Assembly: GCA_015350385.1 (NCBI GenBank)
Contig: WNKI01000001.1
Coordinates: 2,447,178 to 2,511,177, forward strand
Length of the DNA stretch: 64,000 nt
Direction of reading: 5' to 3'
Source of the DNA: Aculops lycopersici
Lineage: Eukaryota > Arthropoda > Arachnida > Trombidiformes > Eriophyidae
Shown here in pieces: positions 1-12,903 of the stretch (position 1 is the stretch's first letter; every line of letters starts with the position of its first letter). The notes below the pieces were generated by a model. It was not told the DNA's origin. It saw nothing but the letters and a program-made list of their open reading frames with translations, and did not search any database. The position numbers were made by a program, and so were the translations under genes.

Positions 1-1467
1 ATTCAACTATTCGCCATGATGAGGCGTTGCTAATGGATTAATGTTAACCACTTGAAAAATATTGGCAGCAGGGGCTTCCAAAAGCACCTTTAATTTTGTC
101 GCCAGATCCGCTTGAGCCGCGACAAATATTTGGATCTGTTTGTTTTACTCTCTGTTGATGATGTTGTTATGATTAATAAATTTTTCAAAAATGTTATTCA
201 TTTTTATCACTTCATTGAGTTAGTCAAACTTCCTAAATACCTTTCAAATCTTGTCTACTCTTGAAATATCAACCCCAGAAAACACAAAAAATCCCCCAGT
301 TTGTTTTCATCGTCCAGTTCACTGTCAATACATAAATAGTAAGCGAATAGCCAAACAATCGTGCCTGTCTGCTTGCCTGTCTGTCATCTTGAGTTGTGAA
401 TTACTATTGACTTTCATTGGAGCGTCTGTTAATGCGTCTGTCGCTCACATGGGCGTCACTCTGCAATTGAGGGGAACTTTCGTTGGCCGCCGTCGCAAAA
501 GTTCGCCACTAGCGACGCGCGTCTATGTGTATTTTGCGTTTGCGTTGGGTGCCCAGCACCCATACAGTCCAATGGTAAATTTGTGTATGCCAATGGGCAT
601 TAAACTTTATGCTCCCTCTGCGCTTGTCTCTCTATACTTCCCTCACACACTACTATGTGTGTGCTTAGGCGCCATTGTTGATAAAAACGCTAGCATAATT
701 GTCTATCTCACTCTCGGTTTCTATCTCTCTTAATCTCTATGCTCTCGTCGCCGTCGTTGTTATTCTCTCCAACGCTCGCCTCTCCCATAAACTTTAGTTT
801 GCAGATTATTATTATCATCACAGAGAAAAGGAGAAGAAGAAGAGGAAGAAGGCAATATCAATCCAAATATCTTATTGTGTGGGATAGATAAATAAACTTT
901 AGTTAGCGAGCTGACCTGCTGCAAATAAACAGCAGTTGCAAACTGGACAAACCAAGAGCGACCGTCGAACTATAGAACCTATCGTGGACTTATCGCAATG
1001 ACTGGACTTGAAGTTACATTCGGAGGAACATCAACATCTACACTAAAATCTAATTTTATTATCACCTCAAAGGAGTAGATCAAACTTGGTTATATTGGAG
1101 TTATTAGATGTACTCTCGTCGGAGGAATTCGAATTGTGTCGTCGAATGATAATGATAATCAATCGATTGTTGATGAAAAGAATAAGCATCTACAAGCTCA
1201 GAGGTTAGGATTGGTTTATATACAATCTAAATATATAAACGTTCATTCACATATAATATACACAATTATTATGATAACAAGGAAAACGACAAAATCAAAT
1301 CTTTCAACAGAAACCTTACCTTTTTTATAACCAGGTTGAGCATTTGAAGTAACAGATTAACTAAACAATAGATCATTAGATTCTCTTGTCGATTCTAAAG
1401 AGAAGAAAAGTCGTTAGAGGATAAGGAGAACTTTTGAACCTAGAGAACGACTCTGAAAAGCACCATC
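1..1467. other. Non-coding: upstream region and 5' leader of the PRL gene
   Basis: No protein family is recognisable in any frame. The stretch holds CT- and TCGT-rich tracts around 620-780, a purine-rich AAGAAGAAG tract near 826-850 and an AT-rich leader from about 1200. The only longer open frames have compositions typical of chance translation. It probably contains the promoter and 5' UTR of the phosphatase gene that begins at 1468. Confidence 0.5.
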
Positions 1468-1965
1468 ATGAAGCCTGGACCGTCGGAGATCTGTTACAAA
1501 ACAATGAGGTTCATCATCATGGACCGGCCGTCTGATGCAACTCTACCTCAATTGGTGGAGCAATTTAAGAAGTGCAATGTTACCGATGTTATTAGGGTTT
1601 GCGAGCCATCATATAAGACAGATTTACTTAATGCTGCCGGAATCCAGGTTCACGATTGGCAATTTGACGATGGCTCACCGCCGCCTCAGGAGATCATCGA
1701 CAAGTGGTTCGAATTATTACAGCGACGCTATAAGGAGGACAAGAATTGTTGCTTCGCAGTCCATTGTGTTGCTGGTCTTGGACGAGGGCCTGTGATGGTT
1801 GCATTGGCTTTAATGGAATTGGGCATGAAATACGAGGACACCATAGAGTTTGTTCGCGAGAGACGACGCGGTGCATTTAATCAAAAGCAGCTCAAATATT
1901 TGTCATCTTACAAACCAAGAAATAGGCTCAGGAATAAGAAATCATCACAATGTTTGATCACCTAA
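1468..1965 (+). CDS. PTP4A: PRL-type protein tyrosine phosphatase (PTP4A family)
   Basis: A 165-residue single-exon protein matching the whole length of animal PRL phosphatases, which are small dual-specificity phosphatases acting at membranes and bound by CNNM magnesium transporters. The catalytic P-loop HCVAGLGRGPVMVALAL is present with nucleophilic Cys and Arg. The WPFDDG-like general-acid loop appears as WQFDDGSPPP. The family-typical segment RRRGAFNQKQLKYL follows the P-loop. The protein ends in CLIT, a CaaX-type prenylation motif expected of PRLs. The start is the ATG that opens the family-typical N-terminus (PSEICYKTMRFII); internal Met residues would remove the first beta strand. The P-loop has GRGP where vertebrate members have GRAP. 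Family assignment is secure from motifs; the exact paralogue is inferred. Confidence 0.93.
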   Translation: MKPGPSEICYKTMRFIIMDRPSDATLPQLVEQFKKCNVTDVIRVCEPSYKTDLLNAAGIQVHDWQFDDGSPPPQEIIDKWFELLQRRYKEDKNCCFAVHCVAGLGRGPVMVALALMELGMKYEDTIEFVRERRRGAFNQKQLKYLSSYKPRNRLRNKKSSQCLIT

Positions 1966-4900
1966 CTATCGTATCGAGCGTATTATATTACCATACCACC
2001 TGTAATATTGTGCTGCGATCGTGGCTACGACTAGAAGGTGTTCGCCTCTATATGCAAGCGACACCGAGTTTTAACACTCTACACTCTCACCAAACAACCA
2101 ACCCACTAAACAGTCAAACAAACAAACAACAAACCAACCTACAAATACGTAAACAAAAATCTGTAAATGATTTATAACTATAACCATTATTATATTATAA
2201 TTATTATCATGATCGTCATTGAAATAAGAATCAAGCGAGAACTAGGCGACTGGCTCCGAGTTCGGAAGAGTAAACTTGTCATCGCCAATAAGAACTCAAC
2301 TCAATCTTGATATACCTCAAGCATTCATCTTATCAATCAACCTTGATCTCTACCACCAATTCTTGTGACAGTGTGCGCGGCAAACACGTGTTATTTAGCT
2401 GCTGGCTTGCTGTTAATCAAATTCCAACTGAGCTTCACAGCCGAGTTTTTGCAAGTCTGCCATTAACTTCTGATGGCGCGAACGCACCTGGGTATACTAA
2501 AAACCCCTGTGAGGGTATCTGTGAATCTAAATTGAATTTGACTTGCCAAGCCATTCTTGTTTCCCAATGTTTTGCGCCACACCTGAGTCACTCGTGTGAG
2601 TCAAATCAATATGTGTTATGAAGTGGCTCATTCGGCAATCGAATAGAAACCACTAAACTAGTGAGAATATTTATTTATTGCTCTAACGCCGAATGTCCTG
2701 GCACAAGAAGTGATATCGTTCGATTCGAGACGCAAACCGGACGATATCTTGTTTATAGAGGCGTTAGTGTGCGTGATAACTTAGCTGCATTTATCGCGCG
2801 AAGATCGCACACAACAAGCTACTGTTGCTCATGGAAAGCCGGGCCAGGCACTTCTTTCGAAATACCTGGATATGATTATGCTTCTCGTTGCTCTTACACC
2901 TCCACCACATCAGCCACCAAGCATGTGACTGAGTTTCGAACTCATAGTGTCCTGTTGGCCTGGTGAAGCTTGAGCAGATGCTCGCCTGTTCTAAGCGGCG
3001 TTCATCAAGACGAAAGGATTAGCGTCATCGGTTCTTTTGATGTAGCCACAGCTCAACTTTTTCCCAACTGAAAGAGCTGGGGCCAGAAAAACTTTTTTCT
3101 CCATCAGATTATAAACAAGTGACTAAAGTTGCCATTGCTACTATTCTCCTCATGGGTATTACATAATTGAGCCACACAGGCGGTTTAATCTTGTCCTGAA
3201 TCATAATTGATTCTTGAAGCAAACTGGTTGGAAAGTCTCTAGACTGGCTCTCGTATGATGATGTAACGGAGCGTGAAGGTTGAATATCACTTAGAACCCA
3301 AAGTTTACTTGTTTGTTCCATCGACCTCAGATAGGATAAGTTCGCTTTTTCCTCTAACGTCAGGATCCTATCAGTTGTCGGTTAAGACCACCTGTTGTTA
3401 CCTCTGCATAGTGATCATCCTTCCTCTCCATCCTCGATAAAGAAGAAATGAAAGCTTTTTTTATTGGTCATCTCTCAATCTATCTCATCTAGCTCTTATT
3501 TGATCTTAGCGTGAATGTTCTCGGTTAATTGAAAAAAAAACAGGGAAGTTGTTGATTTGGTGGCCTAATATAATCTTGAGTTAATCAGCTAAGTGGTTTT
3601 AGCGAAAGATTTCAAGTATTCAAGATTGCGGATTGATTGAGGAAAAAGCAGCCAACGTTACATGGTTGAAGTGTTGAAACTTTGATAATCACGAACAAAT
3701 GGTAGCACAGGCGAGTGGTGCTATTATTATTGTCAAAAGCTTCCATGAGACAATTCAAAATTGGCACTTGTTTCCTTGGACCACCGAATAGTGACGGTAA
3801 TGTATCTGTAAAGCACGCAAAGAAAGTCTTCTTCCTATGGCCATGCAATGAACTCTGACTCGATTTTCGAAGTTACTGAATAAACCAGATTGAACCCAAC
3901 TGAATTGGACATCTCACCTGCTGGCCAAAGGAACTGGAGCCAAGCAACGGCGACAAAGACTGTGAAAAATTACGCAAGATCTTAGAGAGCAGTAGAGAGA
4001 GAGGGAGAGAGCCAATTACGTAAGGTAAATCTTCACAAGAAGCAGAAGTGGGCGAGCAAACCACAAGTGGCACTCGACTAGACCACTTGCATTCAGATCC
4101 ATAGACAAGATCAGTGCATTGAAAGCGAAAAAAACCAAACCAAACAAGGCCTCAAGAATCTACAATACAACTGGTTGGCTTGCTGGCTAACTTTTCGAGT
4201 TTGTTGGTTGACTCATTTCATGGAGTTGGGCCAAAAGGAGTTGCCCGCAAGCTTCAGCGCCAAGTTACCTCATTTCGTTCTTACAACCCACAGAGGCGAA
4301 GCGAAAGGCATAGACAACAAGACACACAGGTGAGTGGCTTGTTAACCACAACGCCAAGACGCAACAAGCTGCCACCGTCGTTGCTGCTCAAGTCTCAGTT
4401 ACTCACTTGAAACCTGTTGGCATAACAGCACCGAAGCAAGGAGGGCAGCAACTACAAATACAGGCGAATAGAATGTTCACGGCATCAAACACTCTCACCT
4501 GAATTGCAGACCAACTGTCTGAATGAATTTACTGTTGCAAGCCAGTTGGCTAAACGAAAGAGTCTCAAGTTAGACTTCAAAATCAAGACTTTCTAGCAAG
4601 ATATTGTAGCTTGAATTTTTAATGCAAACTTTGAATCGGAGCGAAAGTGTTCATTATGCAACGACGACGTAACTAACGACAGCAGTTGCAGCAGCAGCCA
4701 AAAATTTGGCAAGACCTGAAGAGCAACCACAGGTGAATTCAAACGGACTAAGCAGGTTTCCACTTGAACCAAATAAATGATGCAGTCTGTGTGAGCGAGC
4801 GAGCGAGCGACGACTCTTGCAAGTTGCAACAACAGCAGCGGCAGCAATCTAACGTGAAGACGACGCATTGATGCAAACGCAGCTCTGCTTACAGTTGGTG

Positions 4901-5656
4901 CTAGAGAAGATTTCACAGCTCCGGTCAGAATTGAGTCAGAGTTTTATGCTAGTATCCATAGAGTTTGTAGCGAGTGCGACCACAGCCGCAACGAGTGCCA
5001 AACCGACAGCCCCGCACAGAGCTGCCTGGGTGAGTGCTAACCAATCTGCAAGCCTGTGTGTCACAGCGCACAAGTGCAACAACGCAACGGTAAATGCAAA
5101 ATTCTCTCTCTCTCCCACTCACACAGAGATTTCACTTGCCTTCAGAGTTTGTTGTTATACTCTGTGTTGTGTTTTGTTGTGTTGTGTCTTGCTTTCTGTG
5201 TGTTGCGGCCAGCGGGGGATGACGAAAGTTTATTGACCGAGCCATCGACTGATTCATTATTGGAGTGAAAACTTTACAAATTAAACAATTATAATCCAGG
5301 GGGATGACAGGTAGACACCTGAAATCTTAGTTCAAATATATTGCTCAAGTTATGATATCATAAACTGGAATAAGGTGACAAAACCCGAGAATGAGAGCAG
5401 TAAAACAGCAACATCATCAACAACTTGACCCCATCTGACAGCAATAATAGCTGCAGCAACAACAACTATAATACTCCCGTCGAATGTAACCAATGCCACT
5501 ATCATGAATCTCAATTGATAAACTGAATCTCGGTGTCAGAAACGAACAAATCAAATCGACCCAAAGGGGATTATGAATCTATAAAATTTCTAGAATTGAA
5601 TTACACAATAACTTTCTCCAAGAAGTAAAAGCGTATTAAACAAAGAGGTATTAGTC
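1966..5656. other. Long non-coding interval between the PRL and ankyrin/SOCS genes
   Basis: No gene is supported. The first few hundred bases are probably the PRL 3' UTR (AT-rich, with repeated CAAACAAAC near 2110-2150). Open frames of 60-122 codons on both strands (for example near 2307-2966 and 4593-5268) show no recognisable domain, and several mirror one another on opposite strands. A GAGC repeat lies at 4793-4812, and a GTTGTGTTGTG tract at 5160-5185. The last 400 bases before 5657 are A-rich and may be the 5' UTR of the next gene. Confidence 0.45.
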
Positions 5657-7207
5657 ATGCTTATTAGCAATATTATAAACGACAGCTTCGGTCTTATAAC
5701 CAAACAATTGCGCTTCTATTGTTGGCACTTTAGGCGTGATTTAGATCAACACCAAAGACAAGAATTGATCCAATTGTTATATGAGCAACATTTTGAGAGA
5801 TTGGCAACTAAAATTAGGACATTACATGGAAATGCTATCGCAGATAGTAGGCAACAAATTGGAAAGTTACTATTTGATCACTGCCTAACAAGAAATAGAC
5901 GCCATCAATTGATTCAATTGATCGAATCTAAGTTGGTTGACATTGATGTTAGATTGGACAATTATGGTCGTACTCTGTTGCATCGGGCCGCGTACAACCT
6001 AGACGTGGACTTGGTGAAGATACTCATTGACCATGATGTGAATATTCGGTTACGTGACTATGCCGGTAACACCGCCCTCCATATTGCAATCCAGAGTTAT
6101 AGAAACGGTGCTCTAATTTTTGGTAGTGGGCCAGATGTAGTAGAGAATCTAACCTCAATCATCAGGATGCTCCTGGTTGCTGACGAGAAGAATCTTACCA
6201 GGTACGAGAAGCGCAACGCGGATAACCGCAAGCGAGTCAAGCTCATGCCACAACAGCCGTACTCAAAGAGCACCGACCAAAATCATCAAGACAGTCAGAA
6301 GTATTCGCATCTACAGCAGCAGAAATATGCTAAACAAAGTCCTCCTCAATCGACTACCAATCAAAGCCACCTACCACAACAGCAGAAAAAACAACACCAA
6401 TCATTCAGTAAAGAGGCACCAAAATTTATTTTGGATCACAACGCAAACCTAATCTACAATCCGCCGAGATCCTCGCCAGCTAGACAGTCGCTAGACAGTA
6501 GGATAAGCGTCAATATCAAACACAACGATGACAATGACAAGCAAAGACATCGCAGTAATTCATCGGAAATGAACTGCATCGAGAAGGAAGCGCAAAATTC
6601 AATGAACAATGGAAACTCGACAGGAGTCATTAATCCAATTTTACTTGAAGATGCCGCTAGTCCTTTGATTGATACCAAGAATGCATTTGGTAGGACTGCT
6701 TTACATTATTGTGTCCTAGTTGTGGGCGAGCAACATCTCGCCCATTTTGTTAAGCTACTCATATCGTTTGGCGCCGATACTGATGCCGTAGATACGCGAA
6801 TGAAAACTCCACTGTATTGTCTAGTCAAGCGACCTGGAGTTGCAGCCATAAGACAAAAGTGCTTAGCTTTAGGGCACTTGATTGAAACTGGATGCGACGA
6901 TTTGGGCTTGGCACTCGATAAACCTGAAGAGGTTTTTACCGAGGAGTATATTAGTTCCATAGAAAAGAATATATCACACATTTTGCAATCTCAAGTCGAG
7001 AACTCCCAAGAGAAAATCTTCTCACCTAGGATAACATTCAAACGAGTCCCAAGTTTGAAGCACTTGGCTCGACTAACATTGATTAGAGTTTCGGATAAGG
7101 GAAGCCAATTGAAGAGACAAACGAAGCTTTCGTTGCCATGTTGGGCACCAAACTCGCTACACGAGTACATGAATCGCAAGATAATTGACCAATCAGAATT
7201 ATTTTGA
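5657..7207 (+). CDS. Ankyrin-repeat protein with C-terminal SOCS box (ASB-like)
   Basis: A 516-residue single-exon protein. Two ankyrin repeats near residues 100-150 carry GRTLLHRAAYN and GNTALHIAIQ. Further ankyrin repeats near 338-390 carry GRTALHYCV and an LLISFGADTDAVD segment. Between them lies a 190-residue Gln/Asn/Ser-rich linker. The last 50 residues resemble a SOCS box: the segment PSLKHLARLTLIR fits the Elongin B/C (BC) box, although the usual Cys is Ala, and LSLPCWAPNSLHEYM fits the Cul5-box end. By analogy with ASB proteins it would be a substrate receptor of a Cullin-5 ubiquitin ligase, with the ankyrin repeats binding the target. The long disordered insert splitting the repeat stack is unusual. 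ASB membership is inferred from the architecture. Confidence 0.7.
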   Translation: MLISNIINDSFGLITKQLRFYCWHFRRDLDQHQRQELIQLLYEQHFERLATKIRTLHGNAIADSRQQIGKLLFDHCLTRNRRHQLIQLIESKLVDIDVRLDNYGRTLLHRAAYNLDVDLVKILIDHDVNIRLRDYAGNTALHIAIQSYRNGALIFGSGPDVVENLTSIIRMLLVADEKNLTRYEKRNADNRKRVKLMPQQPYSKSTDQNHQDSQKYSHLQQQKYAKQSPPQSTTNQSHLPQQQKKQHQSFSKEAPKFILDHNANLIYNPPRSSPARQSLDSRISVNIKHNDDNDKQRHRSNSSEMNCIEKEAQNSMNNGNSTGVINPILLEDAASPLIDTKNAFGRTALHYCVLVVGEQHLAHFVKLLISFGADTDAVDTRMKTPLYCLVKRPGVAAIRQKCLALGHLIETGCDDLGLALDKPEEVFTEEYISSIEKNISHILQSQVENSQEKIFSPRITFKRVPSLKHLARLTLIRVSDKGSQLKRQTKLSLPCWAPNSLHEYMNRKIIDQSELF

Positions 7208-9563
7208 TCTATCCTTTACCACTATGAATCAACTAAATGCTAAACTTTATAGATACACCTGATAGTATATCGCCACACCAAAAAAGAGAAAGAACAACTC
7301 GCTCACTTTACTATCTAATGAACTTGAAATAATTGTTTAGATAAATGATCGAATAATCAAATCAAATCAATTCCGTTTCTACAGATCGGTGCAAACTAAC
7401 AATGTGATGTCATCAAATTAATCATCATCTCTCTAATTGACAAACTAATTAGCTGACGACGAGTCTCTTTCTCTCCTCCTAACTCTTTCTAGTCGAGTGG
7501 TTGTTTGTCTGTCGCTGCTACCGCTGACTTAAAGTTACTCTCTCTCTCTCTCTCTCTCTCTCGCCGCTACCACTTGTTAGATCCACTCAACTTGGCGAGC
7601 TTCAGAATTTTGGATCTTGTCTAATGTATGAACAATAATGTATCGATTTCGTGCCACTTGTCACTTATATGTTAACATTGAACTGGGAAAATAAGCGTCA
7701 AACCGGACCTAGAACCAGTATAAGTGAGCGTCAATTAGACAATCAATCGATCAGCCAGCCTGCTAACAACACTCGACGATTGATGCAACTTGTTGGTCTA
7801 GCCAGCTAGCTGGCTCGTTGATGGTTCACTCGTTCTACTAGTGATATTTGTCGAGACCGTCAACTTGAGAGTTGATAAAAATGAAAACAACACTACTACT
7901 AAGTGGTTGCGACTTATCTCGACATGCGCCACAATGTTGATGGGCTACAGCCACGCGCCGAACTAATAGGCTAGCCACTTGGCGTCAGATCCGTTGGATT
8001 TGCTTCTTGAGTCACCGGTATTTTTTACCAATAAATTTCTCATAGTCATCAACAAGTGGCCACAAGATAAGCTGATGGCCGGTTAACCGAAAGGGTGATA
8101 GAACCAGTAACATCAACAACGAGAGCACAAGCGCTAACTACGCTAGGCTAGCCGACGGTAGAGGCGGTGATGTTGGTATTAGTCTGTGGTTTTTGTAAAT
8201 ACTAAATGGTGAGCTGACGATGAGAGCCAAGCAGAATCTTGTTTATCATTTACCAAAGCCACAAATGTTAGCGACTCATCATCTACACTTGCTCATTTTA
8301 ATACAAACTCAATATTGAAGCTTTATTCATTGACTCCAGGCTACTTAGGCGGCTCAACCCTTGAGTCGCACGAGGGTTTTGCTCGCAGTCGATCCACACC
8401 TTGAACGCGTCGTCGTCATGATCCTCGTCGTTGTCGCCGCTGGCGCCGGCGCCATCGTCGTCGTCTTTATTAGTAGAAAAAGAGATAGAGAGACGAAATT
8501 CTGCTGAAGGAAGATGATAAAAAAATTATGCCAGACTCTCTAATTTTGCTCCACTAGATAGAAGAAGCCTCCTCAACAGAACAACTCAACGACCACAAAT
8601 GTCTAAGTGAGCTAGCGAGCGAGCGAGCGAGCAACAAGTGGGCTTCGAACTTTGCGCTCTCGTTGGGGTCTAGCGTGGCTATAAGTAGACGACATTCAAT
8701 TGCTCACAAAACTGGCAAGCGGGTTCTGTAGCCAGCGAAAGGGAGAGCAGCTGCTGTGGCAGCTCGTATGCAAGCAGATCTCTTCCGATGCCTCATGCCG
8801 ATTGGCCCATATCGTCTGCTTGCGCCCTGATGCTTTAACTGCCTCGTTGACTTCCATCCATTTACCCATCCATCCATCTCTCAAGCGTTGCGCCGCCAAT
8901 GCCACTTCCATCGCCGCCACCATCGCCGACAATTGGCCAGCCACCGCAACCAGCATTGAAAGTGTCGACTCACTTATCTTTCTCTCATACCAAAGGGCCA
9001 GCTGGCTTGCCAAATGCGCAACCACCACCGTCGTCGGCGCCGTTGAATTGCTCATTGCCTCACTTAGCACTAATGTTGCCACTACCCTTTTCCCTTTGTT
9101 GCCCAAAAGAGAAGAGAAGAGAGATGAATTGTAAGTGATAGTTGTTCATTGTTTTTTCTCGTCCATGTTGCTCGCCTGCTCCCATGCTCTAGGGAGAAAG
9201 AGAGACAACTGAAATTACCAAAGCGAAAGAGAGACGCGCGCCATCTCAATTGAGCGATTGCTTGTACCCATCCATCCATCCATCCATTCATTCAACCAAC
9301 AAACCAGCCATTCAGTTTCGGTTCCGTGGCACCAGAATCGCATCGAGAGAGTTGTTGTGTGATATAAAGTTGCTTAACCAAGTGCCATACAGCTAATTAG
9401 AATAACATAAAAGAGGTGAATCTATTAGAAATTATAATCAACAATTAGCTAGTCCATAGACAATCACGACCACCTGTGAGCGCCCAGTGATACGCTCAAA
9501 GAGAAGATAGGCAGCAACGGCATTAACATTGCAAGTTTATAAACTACTTATTATCCTTCTCGA
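7208..9563. other. Non-coding interval upstream of the SLC22-like gene
   Basis: No gene is supported. It contains a CT microsatellite (about 7537-7562), GAGC repeats (8608-8630) and a CATC repeat (9267-9290). A pair of opposing open frames at 8696-9134 read each other in antisense and carry no domain. The last ~250 bases are AT-rich and are likely the 5' UTR of the transporter starting at 9564. Confidence 0.45.
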
Positions 9564-12098
9564 ATGGACAGACTGACAAGAAATGAGCCGACGAAAAGCG
9601 CAACTGGTGTTGGCCACTGGGACGACAAGACCAATGGCTACTTCGTAAGCGCGAGCCAGGAAGAGAAGCCAAAGAGCGATACGACCGGCAGCTCAGGCGG
9701 CGATGAGCTCGGCCAAATCGATGGATTGATCGGCGACTTTGGCCGTTACCAGCTACTAATCTTCATGTTCAAGATACTTATTGGGTGAGTAGATTTTTTC
9801 CATTCTATAACTAAACTAATCAAACGAAAAGAGAGACTAGAGTCTAATGTTTTATCGTATTTTGTATCTCAAATGCACAGCGTAACATCGGCCTTCAACA
9901 ATCTAGGTGTCACCTTTTTCGCGCCATCTGATTTCGTCGGCTTCCGGTGCGTCGAACCATTAGGAATTCAAAATTTAACCCGCTCAATGGGAGTGCTTCA
10001 ATTCAATGCAACCACAAATCCACTTGATCCGGTTTCTTATCACCAGGGAAACGCAAGCTTTGCATTGGCTTCAATATCAAATCTAACTAGACAACTTGAA
10101 AATCCCTCAGCTATTTATCCTCCCAGCCCCTCGCCTTTGGTGATGAGCGAGCCCCTCCAACATCCGCACCTAAATCCATTGATTGAAAACCACCTAGCTG
10201 CAACAATGAGCGAGCCATACAACCACTCAACAGGTAACTCTAATTTGATTCATAGACAAAAGGGCTTCCTTGATATATTCAATGAATTTTTAAACAACGA
10301 TGAGCGCAAGTATCGGCACAGTCTCAAGCTCAACTATGATACACCAAAGAAGGGATCCCTGCAAAAGGAGTGCAAGGTTCTATCGGCACAGGATCAACAA
10401 TATCACAAGTGCAAATCTTTCCAATATGACACTGGTATTTGGATCTCAACCATTATCGACGAGTGGGATTTGATTTGCGATCGTGCTTGGTTCATCTCAG
10501 TAACTCAATCCCTCTACATGTCCGGTTTTATTGTTTCCTATTTAATATTTGGCTACATAAGCGATCGTTTGGGTAGATGGCGATCGTTGTTCCTTGGCGC
10601 CTTGATTGAGGTTTCCTCCGGTTTTGGTTGCGCCTTTGCCTCAAGCGTGACGGCGTTTATGATCTCGCGCTTTTTATTGGGCATCGGAAATGCTGGCAGA
10701 ACTTCATCGAGCTACCTGATTATGATTGAATGGACTGGACCAAAGTGGCGAATGCATATCTCAACATTGGGCTCACTTGGCTGGGCCGTTGGCTACTGTG
10801 TTATGCCCTGGATTACAATTTACTTTCTCCACTTTCGTCACATGCAACTATTTGTTTGTTTCTACGAAATTATATTTGTTATTTGGTTGCTACGAATCCC
10901 AGAATCTCCCAGATGGCTGCTGACGCATAGAAAATTCGATGAAGCTTACACTGTTTTGTTGAACGCTGCCAAATTTAACGGTTTAATCAAGAGGCAAGAG
11001 AGTAGAAAGAGTAGGAGCGATAGCAAAAGTTTCTATTCCAGCGCCTTCAGTCAATCGGATTCGGTTAAGTTGAATGGAATGGTATTGAATGATGCAAATG
11101 CACCTGTGCAAATTGTGCAAACAGGTGGCGAAGATGTCGAGTCCTCGTCGGCCTCCACCGACGATGATATCAGAGGCGAGTTGAAGCCATACACAATTGA
11201 GGAGTATAACATCCGGTTTCAACATTTAACCAATACAATTTGCGCGAAGGAGTTCACCAAGAATGAGAATAAGCTTAGTGCTCTCGATTTGATGAAGTGG
11301 AAAAATTTGAGACGCTACCTGATGACTCTAGCTTTCGCTTGGGCTTCAAATTCGTTCATTTACTATGGCATCGCTCTCAGGGTTGGCGATTTTGGGGGTA
11401 AAAATTTGTTCTTCACCTTTACAATTGCCGGCTTAACTGAACTACCTAGCATTGCTTTCACTATATTATTTATGAAATTCATGCCAAGACGCACAACCCA
11501 TTTGGTCATCTTCACCTTAGTTGGTCTACTCTGTGCCATTCAATTGCCATTGAAGTATTACGATTATCAATGGCTACAACAAACCTCAATTATGCTAGCG
11601 AAACTCTTCAACTCTTGCTCATTCACCGTGATACTCTATCAAACAATGGAATTATTTCCAACTTCAATCAGACAAACCGCCTACAGTTGCTGCAGTTTGG
11701 CCGGCCGCATCGGCTCCATCTTGGCCCCATTTATCAAGGAACTCTCGCAGATGACCAGTACCTCAGTGCCGCCCATTATCTATGCAATGCTTTCATTTGG
11801 CTCTGCCATAATGATCGTCCAACTGCCCGAGACCAAGGGATCCGATTTGCCGGATACTCTACTTGAGGCTGAAAAGTTTAAAGGCACCGATAAAATTCCA
11901 TCCGATAGCAATCTAAGCAAGTCAAATGGAGCCACTTACATTCAGAATCCATTCAACTATAACAATAATCATAACACTGATAATAGTAACGGACACAATC
12001 ACCATCTTGTATATGATCAAAACGATGATAACAACTCAACGTTAATCAGGCGTAAATCCATGTCGGCCAACGAGGGAATCCTCATTGATGAATCCTGA
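9564..12098 (+). CDS. SLC22-type organic ion transporter (major facilitator), two exons
   Basis: Exon 1 is 9564-9784 and exon 2 is 9881-12098, giving 812 residues. The 96-bp intron has a GTGAGT donor and a CACAG acceptor and joins FKILIG to VTSAFNNLGV in frame, restoring the first membrane helix. After a large extracellular loop comes DEWDLICDRAWFISVTQSLYM, typical of SLC22. The MFS loop GYISDRLGRWRS follows helix 2, and IPESPRWLLTHRKFDEA marks the helix 6 end. A second six-helix half runs to ELFPTSIRQTAYS and PETKG. The protein would move organic cations, anions or carnitine across the plasma membrane; the substrate cannot be read from sequence. It is longer than the usual ~550 residues because of an extended first external loop, a Ser-rich central loop and an Asn-rich C-terminal tail. 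Confidence 0.88.
9785..9880 (+). other. Intron of the SLC22-like gene
   Basis: A 96-bp phase-2 intron. The donor GTGAGT directly follows the codon pair encoding Ile-Gly, and the acceptor is a CACAG after a T-rich stretch. Removing it gives an uninterrupted first transmembrane helix. Confidence 0.85.
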
Positions 12099-12903
12099 GC
12101 ATCGCTAGTTGTGGCTCAAAGTCATCAAGACGGATGGAGAAACAAGTTGATCAATTAATTGATCAGAAGGAAGCCACTCATTGGTGATAATAATAATTGA
12201 TCATTATTATTATCACCAATCATTCTTCTTGTATATAGTAACACAAGATAGTTTTGAGTTTACTCGTTTGGTTGGTAGTTTTGTGATGGTGTGTCGAAAG
12301 AGCTGGCAACGAGTCAAGCGCTAAACGGAACAAGTTAATTAGTGTGAAGGGGAGCAGGAGGAGGAGCAACAGGTGATTGCAATATGCTGATGCCGCTAGT
12401 TGATTCAGACCTGAGGCATACCTGAAACTAAACTAAACAATGGACTCTTACTTGTAAATATTGTAGCACACAAATCAATCAACTGAATTAATCTAATAGA
12501 AAATGAGAAAAGTAATAAAAATAAAAAAGCCTCGCCGAGTGAATCGGTAACAACTTTGCTAATAAATCTTGTACATAACATCTCACTCCCAAGTTGTCGC
12601 AACTCAGTGATTGCCTCACTCTCTCTATTCTAGCTCCTATTGATTGGGTACCAAAGGCAACCTGTTGCTTGCCAATCATATCCAACCAATCGATTCCGTT
12701 CCAGTTGAGCGGCATTAGTTTTCACTTTGAATCTTTCTTGAATATAAAAGCGGCGGAAAAATAATGATTCACCAATCAAACCATCTTCGGATACCCATTT
12801 GAAGAAGATAACTAGAAATACCTGAGAAATATTAATACATCACATAGTCAGAAACACTCAATCACCCACGGAACTAGCTTCCTGTTTAATTTGCATTTCC
12901 AAG
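12099..12903. other. Non-coding interval with two hairpins; promoter of the secreted-protein gene
   Basis: This holds the 3' region of the transporter gene, including an 18-bp palindrome near 12145 and a 39-nt hairpin at 12181. The far end carries a TATA-like TATAAAAG near 12743, about 160 bp before the next start codon. No further gene is seen. Confidence 0.5.
12181..12219 (+). repeat. Perfect hairpin in the SLC22-like 3' region
   Basis: Two perfectly complementary 17-nt arms (TTGGTGATAATAATAAT and its reverse complement) flank the 5-nt loop TGATC. It lies 83 bp after the stop codon, so it is probably in the 3' UTR. A separate palindrome TGATCAATTAATTGATCA lies about 25 bp upstream. The arms are too short for a typical pre-microRNA. 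Confidence 0.7.

Noticed and set aside
251..733. 160-codon open frame at the left end
   Set aside because: No ATG at its start, CT-repeat-driven composition, no domain; read as non-coding.
2307..2966. Two plus-strand frames of ~100 codons
   Set aside because: No recognisable motif, no ATG support for a homologous start, and surrounding base composition is unchanged.
8696..9134. Opposing 136- and 144-codon frames on both strands
   Set aside because: They mirror each other over repeat-rich DNA; neither has a domain or splice context.
12181..12219. Pre-microRNA
   Set aside because: Arms of 17 nt with a 5-nt loop are too short for Drosha/Dicer-type precursors.
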